Positions 36,234-44,541 of a DNA stretch of 44,994 bases are shown here, piece by piece. The notes below the pieces were generated by a model that searched no databases, was not told the origin of the DNA, and saw only the letters and a program-made list of their open reading frames with translations. This stretch comes from Sphingobacteriales bacterium TSM_CSM (GTDB lineage Bacteria > Bacteroidota > Bacteroidia > Chitinophagales > UBA2359), in NCBI GenBank assembly GCA_002212725.1, contig MTCR01000068.1:1-44994 (forward strand), written 5' to 3'. Each line of letters opens with the position of its first letter. Position 1 is the stretch's first letter. The translations under genes were made by a program, and so were the position numbers.

Positions 36234-37448
36234 ATGATAACCACCATTGCCTGGCGAAATATATGGAGAAATAAAACCCGAAGCATAGTTATTATGACCT
36301 CGGTGGCGCTTGGCCTGTGGGCCGGCGCTTTTATTGCCGCCCTTTACTGGGGCATGGGGCAGGAACGAATGCGCATTGCCATTGAAAACGAAATAGCCCA
36401 CCTGCAAGTACATGCCCCCGATTTTACCCTCGAATTTACCAATATACCTGCTATTGCCAATGTAAATGAACTTACCGCGCAAATTACTGCCATGCAGGGG
36501 GTAAAAGCCGTTTCGGCCCGAACCATAGCTATGGGAATGCTGGCAACCGCAACCGGCAGCGCAGGCATACAAATAAACGGCATTGAACCCAATGCCGAAG
36601 CCGCTACCTCACAACTGAAAAGCAAACTCAAAGAGGGAACTTATTTTGAAACCAAAAAAACAAATACGGTTTTAGTAGGAGCAAAATTAGCCAAAAAGCT
36701 CAAACTGAAACTCAATTCAAAGGTAGTGCTCACGTTTCAGGACAAAGAAGACAATCTGGTATCGGCCGCTTTCAGGGTAGAGGGTATTTACCAGTCTTAC
36801 AATACCGCCTTAGATGAGCGAAACGTGTATGTACCCATAACTACCCTCAACAACCTGCTGGGGCTGCAACACGAAGCCCACGAAGTAGCCGTTTTGCTGC
36901 AATCCGATGATCTTACGCCATCGGTAAAGGCTGCCCTTGCAGCACAAAACCCGGCATTAAAAGTGCAGGACTGGAAAGAAATTTCGCCCGAAACAGGGCT
37001 TATTTTATCCACCATGGGGCAGGCCTCTATGGTATTTGTGGTAATTATTTTGCTGGCGCTGGCTTTTGGCATTATCAACACCATGTTAATGGCAGTGCTG
37101 GAGCGCACCCGCGAAATTGGGGTGCTCATGGCGCTGGGCATGAACAAGCTAAAGCTTTTTGCCATGATACTAACCGAAACCTTTATGCTGGTAATGGTAG
37201 GCTGCCCGTTTGGCCTGCTGCTGGCATGGGCGGTTATTCAACTATTGGCAAGAAAAGGTATAGATTTAACCGCCATTGCAGGGCAAACCATGCAAGATTT
37301 CGGGTTTAGCAATGTAATTTACCCGGGATTGCCTGCCAGCCAATACCTGCAAATTGTTATATTAGTGGTCATTACCGCCGTTGTTTCGGCATTCTTTCCG
37401 GCCATAAGGGCGCTAAGGCTTAGACCGGTAGAAGCCATAAGAGGATAA
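36234..37448 (+). CDS. FtsX/MacB-type ABC transporter permease (third, diverged)
   Basis: It has the same length (404 residues) and topology as the two previous permeases, but a clearly diverged sequence: MITTIAWRNIWRNKTRSIVI at the start, a lysine-rich periplasmic segment (about 120-165), and C-terminal helices including FGIINTMLMAVLERTREIGVLMALGMNKLKLF, the classic MacB/FtsX cytoplasmic loop, ending LRPVEAIRG. It sits 12 bp before the ATPase gene, so it is the surest partner of that ATPase. Having three permeases with one ATPase suggests alternative permease dimers or substrate-specific pairs. Confidence 0.88.
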   Translation: MITTIAWRNIWRNKTRSIVIMTSVALGLWAGAFIAALYWGMGQERMRIAIENEIAHLQVHAPDFTLEFTNIPAIANVNELTAQITAMQGVKAVSARTIAMGMLATATGSAGIQINGIEPNAEAATSQLKSKLKEGTYFETKKTNTVLVGAKLAKKLKLKLNSKVVLTFQDKEDNLVSAAFRVEGIYQSYNTALDERNVYVPITTLNNLLGLQHEAHEVAVLLQSDDLTPSVKAALAAQNPALKVQDWKEISPETGLILSTMGQASMVFVVIILLALAFGIINTMLMAVLERTREIGVLMALGMNKLKLFAMILTETFMLVMVGCPFGLLLAWAVIQLLARKGIDLTAIAGQTMQDFGFSNVIYPGLPASQYLQIVILVVITAVVSAFFPAIRALRLRPVEAIRG

Positions 37449-37460
37449 TTACCGAAAATA

Positions 37461-38183
37461 ATGTTTACAAAAAACCGAACGCAAATGGATACCGTAATTG
37501 ATGCACACAACATTAGCAAAGTATATAACCCCGATACCATACCGGTACATGCGGTAAACAATGTGCATTTGCATGTAGAACGCGGCGAGTTTACCGCACT
37601 GGTAGGCCCTTCGGGGTCGGGTAAAACTACATTGCTCAATATTTTGGGCGGATTAGACCACCCAACATCGGGCAATGTGGTTATTAACGGAACCGATATT
37701 ACCCACCTCGGCTCCAACAAACTCATAGATTTCAGGCTGCACAACATCGGGTTTGTTTTTCAGTCGTTCAACCTCATACCGGTGCTTACCGCCCGCGAAA
37801 ACGTAGAGTTTATTATGCTGCTGCAAAACGTGCCCAAAAAAGAACGCGATCAACGGGTAGTTGCCCTGCTGAATGAAGTAGGCTTATCGGATAAAATGGA
37901 TGTGCGGCCGGCGCAGCTATCGGGCGGGCAGCAGCAGCGCGTGGCGGTGGCAAGGGCATTGGCATCGAAACCGCAGTTTATTTTGGCCGATGAACCCACC
38001 GCCAACTTAGACTCGGCATCGGCCTTTAACCTCCTCGACATTATGGCTAAACTCAACCGCGAAGAAAATATGACCTTTATTTTTTCTACTCACGACCAAC
38101 GGGTTATTGAACGCGCCCGAAGGGTGATAACGCTGGTAGATGGCAGCATTGCCTCCGATACCGCACAAACAAAAACCGATTAA
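37461..38183 (+). CDS. ABC transporter ATP-binding protein (LolD/MacB type)
   Basis: This 240-residue cytoplasmic ATPase has all key motifs: Walker A GPSGSGKT (49-56), Q-loop Gln101, signature LSGGQQQR (153-160), Walker B ILADEPT (174-180) and switch His211 in STHD. The sequence style (AVNNVHLHVERGEFTALVGPSGSGK, LNILGGLDHPTSG) is that of the LolD/MacB/FtsE branch, which powers FtsX-type permeases. A start at the second methionine (37485) is equally possible, removing eight residues. It is the only ATPase in the cluster and would energise all three permeases. The CHAD gene follows 13 bp later. Confidence 0.92.
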   Translation: MFTKNRTQMDTVIDAHNISKVYNPDTIPVHAVNNVHLHVERGEFTALVGPSGSGKTTLLNILGGLDHPTSGNVVINGTDITHLGSNKLIDFRLHNIGFVFQSFNLIPVLTARENVEFIMLLQNVPKKERDQRVVALLNEVGLSDKMDVRPAQLSGGQQQRVAVARALASKPQFILADEPTANLDSASAFNLLDIMAKLNREENMTFIFSTHDQRVIERARRVITLVDGSIASDTAQTKTD

Positions 38184-38196
38184 CCACCTGCCCGCC

Positions 38197-39036
38197 ATGA
38201 AAAACCTGAACGCGCTTAAAACCCGGTGCCTTAAAAAAGAAGCCCGAAAATTATTTGCCCGCCTCAATACATCTGTATTGGCCGCAACCCAAACCTGCTC
38301 AGAACCCAATATTCACCAAATGCGGGTGGCCGTAAAAAAATGGCGCGCCCTGCTGGCCTTCACCGCCTTTGCCCAACACAACGCAAAACAAAAAAAGTTT
38401 GCCAAACCGTACCGCAAAATATTTTCCATATCGGGCAATATACGCGATGCGCAGGTGCATGCCCTGTTTTTACAGGAACACCATCTGGCAGACCAATTGC
38501 AACCCTATCTGCAACACCTTAAAGAGGAAGAAGAAAACAGCAAACGGCAATTAAATGCAGCGTACAAAACCTTAAAAAACAAAATATCTGCCAAGCGGCG
38601 GGTAAAACAACTCAATACCCTGCTAAGCCGGGTAACTGCGGCAGAAGTAAGCGCCTATACCAATTCCTGCATAGAAAAAGCAAAACAATATATTGTGGGC
38701 AGTTATACCAATGAAGAACAACTGCACCAACTGCGCAAACTGCTTAAACAGTGGCAGTACAACGCCATACTGCTGCAAAACTGCGGCTTTGACCAAACCG
38801 GCGGAAATAAACTGCTTGATTTTCTTGTTCCGTTTAACGAACTGCTGGGAAAATGGCAAGATACCACCGTTGCCATTGACTACCTCAACGAACTGCAAAG
38901 CGGGCAGCAACTTGCCATAAACCCGAAAACCATGGTAAAGCTGCGCAACGAAATTGCAACGGCTAAAGCAACCTTTCAGCGCAATATTATGGCAGGCTTG
39001 CTGGACCTTAGTATTCTGCTTGCCCAAATAGAATAA
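38197..39036 (+). CDS. CHAD-domain protein
   Basis: Starting at the ATG at 38197 (14 bp after the ATPase stop) the product has 279 residues and is almost wholly helical. It carries the CHAD signature of conserved histidines and basic residues: IHQMRVAVKKWRALL (His40, Arg43, Lys47, Lys48, Arg50), GNIRDAQV, LHQLRKLLKQWQ, and GKWQDTTVAIDYL. CHAD domains bind inorganic polyphosphate and are found with polyP metabolism or on polyP granules. No signal peptide is seen. Its tight placement between an ABC ATPase and an outer-membrane protein (4 bp before the latter) is unusual and suggests that the transport system is linked to phosphate or polyphosphate state. Overlap with the ATPase end was avoided by the chosen start. 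Confidence 0.85.
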   Translation: MKNLNALKTRCLKKEARKLFARLNTSVLAATQTCSEPNIHQMRVAVKKWRALLAFTAFAQHNAKQKKFAKPYRKIFSISGNIRDAQVHALFLQEHHLADQLQPYLQHLKEEEENSKRQLNAAYKTLKNKISAKRRVKQLNTLLSRVTAAEVSAYTNSCIEKAKQYIVGSYTNEEQLHQLRKLLKQWQYNAILLQNCGFDQTGGNKLLDFLVPFNELLGKWQDTTVAIDYLNELQSGQQLAINPKTMVKLRNEIATAKATFQRNIMAGLLDLSILLAQIE

Positions 39037-39040
39037 GGCA

Positions 39041-40252
39041 ATGAAATGTTTACTTGCAAACAGGTTTCCTGCCGCAGCGCTTTGGTGCTTTATGTGGCTG
39101 CTGCTGCCCCAACTTTTACTGGCGCAACCCAATGATACCACCACAACTAATGTACGCAAATGGCAAATAAACGGCTATATAAAAGACCTTCAAACCAACC
39201 AGTTTACCATTAACCCCAACAGCCTTATTACCGGCAGTTTGGTACACCATAGGTTTAACTTTAGCTGGTATCCCATAATGGGATTTACCTTTTCGGCCGG
39301 GTTAAGAAACCGCCTTTTTTACGGCGAACAGGTTAAATATACGCCCAATTTTGCGCAGTATATTGATGTTGGTAATACGTTGGTCGATTTATCGAAAGTA
39401 TGGGCAGAAAAAAACGCCGTGGTGGTACACTCCATTTTAGACCGCCTTTGGGCCGAATACCAAACCGACAAATGGAGCATACGCGCCGGCCGGCAACGCA
39501 TTAACTGGGGAATTAACCTCATTTGGAACCCCAATGATGTGTTTAACAACTACAATTTTCTGGATTTTGATTACGAAGAGCGCCCGGGTTCCGATGCCAT
39601 ACGGGTTCAATACTTTACCTCCGGTTTTTCGGAAGCCGATGTGGCCATTGCCCCCGCCAAAACATGGAACGGCTATACTGCCGCTGCCCGCTACGGCTTT
39701 AACCAATGGGGCTACGATGTGCAACTGCTGGCCGGCAAGTACAAAACCGATGTTTTTTTGGGCGCCGGCTGGGCAGGCAACCTGGGTAATGCCGGCTTTA
39801 AAGGCGAAGCCTCTTATTTTCAGCCCTACCGCCAATTTACCGATACCGCCGGCGCATTAAGCGCATCGGTAGGGGCAGATTATATGTTTGCCAAAGGCTG
39901 GTATATAAACGGCGCGGCATTAGTTAACAGCAGCGGCGCATCATCGGTAAACAACCTGTTGCAGTTGTTTGCCTTTAACCTTTCGCCCAAAAGTTTAATG
40001 CCCACCCGCTACAATTTTATGTTCCAAACCTCCAAAAGTTTTACCCCCCTTATAGTGGGCAGCGCCGCCCTGCTGTACTCGCCCAACGGGCATTTGCTGG
40101 GCATACTGCCCTCGGTATCGTACAACATAGCCCTTAACTGGGATGCCGACCTTACCGGGCAATTCTTTTTTGCCCGTTTTGAAAACCCCGCCAACTTTAA
40201 AAGCCTTGGTCATGCCGTTTACCTGCGCTTTAAATGGAGCTACGGCAGCTAA
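39041..40252 (+). CDS. Outer-membrane beta-barrel protein, porin-like
   Basis: This 403-residue protein has a long signal peptide (MKCLLANRFPAAALWCFMWLLLPQLLLAQ) and then alternating aromatic/polar strands typical of an outer-membrane barrel, with conserved WSIRAGRQRINWG and a PNDVFNNYNFLDFDYEERPGSDAIRVQYF region resembling the RxGRQ-WG-NP-D and PG-D patterns of DUF1302-like barrels. The family assignment is by resemblance only. It starts 4 bp after the CHAD stop, so it is surely in the same transcript. With the LolA-like protein at the other end of the cluster it could be the outer-membrane acceptor or exit of the cargo. Confidence 0.72.
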   Translation: MKCLLANRFPAAALWCFMWLLLPQLLLAQPNDTTTTNVRKWQINGYIKDLQTNQFTINPNSLITGSLVHHRFNFSWYPIMGFTFSAGLRNRLFYGEQVKYTPNFAQYIDVGNTLVDLSKVWAEKNAVVVHSILDRLWAEYQTDKWSIRAGRQRINWGINLIWNPNDVFNNYNFLDFDYEERPGSDAIRVQYFTSGFSEADVAIAPAKTWNGYTAAARYGFNQWGYDVQLLAGKYKTDVFLGAGWAGNLGNAGFKGEASYFQPYRQFTDTAGALSASVGADYMFAKGWYINGAALVNSSGASSVNNLLQLFAFNLSPKSLMPTRYNFMFQTSKSFTPLIVGSAALLYSPNGHLLGILPSVSYNIALNWDADLTGQFFFARFENPANFKSLGHAVYLRFKWSYGS

Positions 40253-40517
40253 CCCCCAAAGGGTATTAAAAACGGTGGGGAAACAAAAAATTTTGTTGAG
40301 AAAAATGTTTGATGTTTTGGAACAAATAGTGTAATTTTACGGGGTGATTGAAGGAGTGAGAGGAGGATTTCTTTAGGGGGTATCTTCAATAATTACCCAA
40401 ACACGACTTGTAATAGCAATTTGCTGTAGGTATAGGCAAGAATATGATGGCGTTGGAACTTGTTAATCGTGGAAGAAGGTGGCAATAAGTATGATGTAAA
40501 TAAATCCTTGTAAATTT

Positions 40518-41615
40518 ATGAATATGTATAAGCAACGGGAGAAATTAGAAAAAATAGCAAGATTTTGGAACCACTATATCTGGAGATACAAAATTTGTCA
40601 AGATAAAATTAATTTTAATGAAGAGGTAAGGGCAAATTATTTCAGTGACATTTTAGCCTATTTTCAGGATACACTTGAATTGATTGACAAGAAATTGGAA
40701 AAAAGCTCTTATCAAGAGAGCGTCTTTTATTCAATTGGATTACTTCAAACTATTTATGTTCAGCAAGATTTAGTAAAAGAGTTGTTGTATATTTTTAAAC
40801 TCAATAAAGATAATGTGTCCAATGAGGACAATAGAAATATCAATCGGAGAATAAGAAATGAGCTAATTGGTCATCCAATTCGTCGAGCAAAAGACAAAAA
40901 AGAAGAACTTGTTTCGTCTGTCATTTTTGGAAAGGAACTTGCTAATAATAGCATTCATTATGTACTATATGCTAAGAGCAACAATTTTAAAGGGCAGGAA
41001 ATATTCCACAATGTAAGTGATATAGTAGAAAGGCATCAAGAATTTTTATTGAAAAATCTTGAAAAAATAGAAATTAAAATAGATATTATTTTAAAATATT
41101 TCTTAAAAAGAATTCAAAAGATTTATTTTTTTATTGAAAATTCAATTCCATTTAACGGACTAATTCGGTTAGTAAATCAGCAATTCGAATACATTTTTAG
41201 AGAAAATTATTTGTTTAATAATGATTGCTTGATTGAGATTTATAACAAGAGGCATTCCCATAATCGATATGAGTTTGTTCTGAACCTGTTTGTGGATGAA
41301 TTGAAAAAAATGATAAAATATACGACTGATGATATTCGTGATATTACAGGTGATAATATAGCAAATTTTGAAATTAAATTTTCCATAAATCTGATCGAAA
41401 GCAATTTTGACTTTGACTACGAATTGGGCAAATTGCAGGATAGACATCCCGTTTTTAATCCACAATATTTTAAAAAATTGTTTCCAGATGACATGGAAAT
41501 ATGTGCTGAATTGGAAAACATGGAAGTAAATATCCATTCAAATTTGGAATACTATTGCTCATATGAATATTTAATTTATTTGATAAGATCTAAAACCAAA
41601 TATCAAACACAATAA
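40518..41615 (+). CDS. Hypothetical AT-rich protein with RX5H (HEPN-like) motif
   Basis: This 365-residue cytoplasmic protein is very rich in Ile, Asn, Lys and Phe, and AT-rich compared with the genes to its left. I do not recognise the family. It is predicted mainly helical and has RNELIGH (Arg113, Asn114, His119), which fits the RX4-6H motif of HEPN RNases, within a helical N-terminal half. It stands alone in front of the type I restriction genes, in the position where accessory defence genes are common. It could be a toxin-like RNase or abortive-infection protein; with the motif alone this stays a suggestion. The second Met (40524) is an alternative start. No promoter or terminator is clear. 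Confidence 0.6.
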   Translation: MNMYKQREKLEKIARFWNHYIWRYKICQDKINFNEEVRANYFSDILAYFQDTLELIDKKLEKSSYQESVFYSIGLLQTIYVQQDLVKELLYIFKLNKDNVSNEDNRNINRRIRNELIGHPIRRAKDKKEELVSSVIFGKELANNSIHYVLYAKSNNFKGQEIFHNVSDIVERHQEFLLKNLEKIEIKIDIILKYFLKRIQKIYFFIENSIPFNGLIRLVNQQFEYIFRENYLFNNDCLIEIYNKRHSHNRYEFVLNLFVDELKKMIKYTTDDIRDITGDNIANFEIKFSINLIESNFDFDYELGKLQDRHPVFNPQYFKKLFPDDMEICAELENMEVNIHSNLEYYCSYEYLIYLIRSKTKYQTQ

Positions 41616-41731
41616 AGTAAATGACAAAGAGTAATGAATTGCTATTAATGTGTTTATCCAAAACCCACCACCCACCACAGTACAGCAAGGTATTTATGAA
41701 AACTTTCATTGCCTGCCCATCTGTGTTTGCA

Positions 41732-41762
41732 TTTGTACCAACCAACAAAATTCATAACTTTA
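41732..41762 (+). promoter_or_regulatory. Candidate promoter of hsdM
   Basis: TTTG (41732-41735), a 19-bp spacer and TAACTTTA (41755-41762) match the Bacteroidota pattern with one mismatch, about 41 bp before the ATG at 41804. Confidence 0.45.
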
Positions 41763-41803
41763 CAAACCAATTGTAGCGCAGGTTAGCAACAGTAAAACAC
41801 AAA

Positions 41804-43279
41804 ATGCCAATGTTTGAACAGACCTTTAAAAATATAGACGACATTCTTCACAAAGACGCAGGTTGCGGTAGTGAATTGGATTATGTGGAGCAAACCTCTT
41901 GGATTTTGTTCCTCAAATATTTGGACGACTTGGAACGCGACCGGACCACAGCATCCGAACTAACAGGCAAGACGTACACGCCTATCATTGACAAAGACTT
42001 CCAATGGACAGTTTGGGCTATGCCTAAAAAGAAAAAGGCGGGCAGTGAGCTTGTCGAACTGGACCACCACAATGCCCTGACAGGTGACGACCTCACCGAC
42101 TTTGTTAACAACAAACTTTTCCCTTATCTCAAAAAGTTTAAGCTAAGTGCCGAAAGTGCCGACACCATTGAATACAAGATTGGCGAAATTTTCAGCGAGC
42201 TGAAAAACCGAATACAAAGCGGCTACAATTTGCGTGAAGTGATTAACCGCATTGACGAGTTACGTTTTAGAACCTACGCAGAGAAGCACGAAATGAGCCA
42301 TCTGTATGAAGACAAAATAAAAAATATGGGCAACGCAGGGCGAAACGGTGGTGAATACTACACGCCCCGACCGCTCATTACCACCATTGTAAAAGTGGTT
42401 GCCCCAAAAATTGGTGATAAAATTTATGATGGCGCTGTAGGTTCTGCGGGCTTTTTGTGCGAAGCATTCGACTATCTAAAAAACAGCAAATCACTTTCTA
42501 CCAAAGAAACCGAGATACTGCAAAAACGTACCTTTTACGGCAAAGAGAAAAAATCATTGGCGTATATCATTGGCATTATGAATATGATTTTGCACGGTGT
42601 GGAAGCTCCTAACATCATACACACCAACACACTTGCCGAAAATCTTGCCGACATACAGGAAAAAGACCGTTATGATGTAGTGCTTGCCAATCCGCCATTT
42701 GGTGGAAAAGAAAGAGCCGAAGTGCAACAAAACTTCCCGATTAAAACAGGCGAAACCGCTTCGCTTTTTTTGCAGCACTTTATTAAAATTTTGAAAGCAG
42801 GTGGCAAGGCTGGTGTGGTGATTAAAAATACCTTTTTGAGCAATACCGACAATGCCACCGTTGCCATACGCAAAACCTTATTGGAAAACTGCAACCTGCA
42901 TACCGTATTGGATTTGCCGGGCGGAACATTTACCGGTGCAGGCGTAAAAACCGTAGTGCTGTTTTTTGAAAAAGGCAAACCCACACAAAAGGTTTGGTTT
43001 TACCAGTTGAACCTTGACCGCAATTTGGGTAAGACCAACCCGCTCAATGAAAACGACTTGGCAGAATTTGTAGCACTGCAAAAAACCTTTGCCGATAGCG
43101 AAAACTCTTGGACAGTAAATATAAAGGACATTGACCAAAGCACCTTTGATTTGAGCGTAAAGAACCCGAACAAAAAAGAAGAAGTAACGCTACGCCAACC
43201 ACAAGCTATTTTGGAAGAAATGAAAGCATTGGACGAAGAAAGTGCGGAAATCTTGAACTCAATTTTGGAATTGATATGA
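41804..43279 (+). CDS. hsdM: Type I restriction-modification system methyltransferase subunit M
   Basis: This 491-residue N6-adenine methyltransferase modifies the HsdS-specified site and is also needed for restriction. It has the HsdM N-terminal helical domain (about 1-170), the linker GEYYTPRPLI (183-192), motif I DGAVGSAGFL (209-218), and the catalytic motif IV NPPFGG (296-301), then the Rossmann-fold remainder and a C-terminal helical tail that contacts HsdS. Motif I differs from the commonest DPxxGTGGFL but is complete, so activity is expected. The end overlaps hsdS by 4 bp (ATGA), a sign of translational coupling. The nearest upstream gene is the HEPN-like one. hsdR is not seen and is probably beyond the right edge. 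Confidence 0.95.
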   Translation: MPMFEQTFKNIDDILHKDAGCGSELDYVEQTSWILFLKYLDDLERDRTTASELTGKTYTPIIDKDFQWTVWAMPKKKKAGSELVELDHHNALTGDDLTDFVNNKLFPYLKKFKLSAESADTIEYKIGEIFSELKNRIQSGYNLREVINRIDELRFRTYAEKHEMSHLYEDKIKNMGNAGRNGGEYYTPRPLITTIVKVVAPKIGDKIYDGAVGSAGFLCEAFDYLKNSKSLSTKETEILQKRTFYGKEKKSLAYIIGIMNMILHGVEAPNIIHTNTLAENLADIQEKDRYDVVLANPPFGGKERAEVQQNFPIKTGETASLFLQHFIKILKAGGKAGVVIKNTFLSNTDNATVAIRKTLLENCNLHTVLDLPGGTFTGAGVKTVVLFFEKGKPTQKVWFYQLNLDRNLGKTNPLNENDLAEFVALQKTFADSENSWTVNIKDIDQSTFDLSVKNPNKKEEVTLRQPQAILEEMKALDEESAEILNSILELI

Positions 43280-44457
43280 AGCAAGGTTGGGAAATAAAGA
43301 AATTGGGTGAAGTTTCGGAAATTTTGAACGGTGGAACACCGAAGACTAATATTGCAGAATATTGGGACGGTGATATTCATTGGATTACTCCTGCTGATTT
43401 AGGAAAGTTGAGAAAGCCAACAGTTGATGATACACCAAGAAAAATTACAAGATTAGGATTAGAAAAATCATCAGCTAAACTATTTCCAACAAGTTCAATA
43501 ATACTTTCAACGAGAGCACCGATTGGACATTTGGCAATCAATGAAGTGCCAATGTGCACCAATCAAGGTTGTCGTGGGATTGTGCCAAGTAAAAAACTTG
43601 ACACTTGGTTTTTGTATTATTTTTTGAAAAACAATATTGAGTTACTTGACAGTTTAGGAACAGGAGCAACTTTTAAGGAGCTTTCAACCAAAGCACTTGC
43701 AGGAGTTTCAATCCCCCTTCCGCCCATCCCCGAACAAAAACGCATTGTTTCCATTTTAGACGAGTGCTTTGCCGCCATAGACAAGGCAAAAGCCAATGCC
43801 GAACAAAACCTCAAAAATGCCAAAGAACTTTTTGAAAGCTATTTGCAGGGGGTGTTTGAGAATGGGAATTACAAATCCTTAGATTTTGGAGAAGTGTGTG
43901 AATTAGTAGGTGGAAGCCAGCCTTCAAAAGAACAATTCATTTATGTGCCTAAAGAAGGATATATCAGACTAATTCAAGTAAGAGATTACAGAACGGACAA
44001 ATTCGTAACCTATATTCCTAAATCATTAGCAAAGCGTTTCTGTGATAAAGAAGATATTATGATTGGCAGATATGGCCCCCCCATTTTTGGGATTTTTAAA
44101 GGTTTAGAAGGCGCTTACAATGTTGCATTGATGAAGGCAGTTGTTAACGAGAAACTTTGTGACAGAACCTATTTTTATTGGTTTCTTCAAAATAACAAGA
44201 TTAGAGAATTTGTTGAGCAATCGTCAAAAAGAGCAGTAGGACAAGACGGAGTTAGGAAAGAGCTGTTGGAAAAATATCCTGTTCCTGTTCCACCAATCAA
44301 AGCCCAACAAACCATCGTCCGTCAATTAGATGCCCTACGAACCGAAACGCAAAAGTTGGAAGCAGTGTATCAAAAGAAGATAGCAGATTTGGAAGAACTG
44401 AAAAAATCAATCTTGCAAAAAGCATTCTTGGGTCAATTGACAATGAACAATGGATAA
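43276..44457 (+). CDS. hsdS: Type I restriction-modification system specificity subunit S
   Basis: This 393-residue DNA-recognition subunit has two target-recognition domains (TRDs), about residues 1-150 and 200-345, each followed by a conserved helical spacer: IPLPPIPEQKRIVSILDECFAAIDKAKANAEQNLKNAK for the first and VPPIKAQQTIVRQLDAL...KIADLEELKKSILQKAFLGQL for the second. Both TRD segments are more AT-rich and differ in codon use from the conserved spacers, as expected for exchanged domains. It overlaps hsdM by 4 bp. The last six codons (LTMNNG) lie in a repeated sequence that continues past the stop. The recognition site cannot be read from the sequence. Confidence 0.94.
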   Translation: MKQGWEIKKLGEVSEILNGGTPKTNIAEYWDGDIHWITPADLGKLRKPTVDDTPRKITRLGLEKSSAKLFPTSSIILSTRAPIGHLAINEVPMCTNQGCRGIVPSKKLDTWFLYYFLKNNIELLDSLGTGATFKELSTKALAGVSIPLPPIPEQKRIVSILDECFAAIDKAKANAEQNLKNAKELFESYLQGVFENGNYKSLDFGEVCELVGGSQPSKEQFIYVPKEGYIRLIQVRDYRTDKFVTYIPKSLAKRFCDKEDIMIGRYGPPIFGIFKGLEGAYNVALMKAVVNEKLCDRTYFYWFLQNNKIREFVEQSSKRAVGQDGVRKELLEKYPVPVPPIKAQQTIVRQLDALRTETQKLEAVYQKKIADLEELKKSILQKAFLGQLTMNNG

Positions 44458-44541
44458 TTGACAATGAACAATGGAAAATGAGTAAGAAGCAAGTGAAAAT
44501 ATCGGATAAAAAATTGTCAATTGTCAATTCTCAATTGTCAA
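44435..44541. repeat. Tandem and inverted TTGACAAT repeats between hsdS and the next gene
   Basis: AATTGACAATGAACAATGGA occurs at 44435-44454 and 44456-44475, one base apart. At 44512-44541 three inverted-orientation copies of its core (ATTGTCAATT type) follow. The block spans the 3' end of hsdS, the 20-bp spacer and the first codons of the following gene. Similar CAATTCTCAATT text occurs before the third permease (near 36220). Confidence 0.75.

Noticed and set aside
42428..42460. HsdM motif I (DGAVGSAGFL) as a sign of a dead enzyme
   Set aside because: The Asp, the glycines and the spacing are kept and NPPF is intact; the variant appears within a known HsdM subgroup, so activity is expected.
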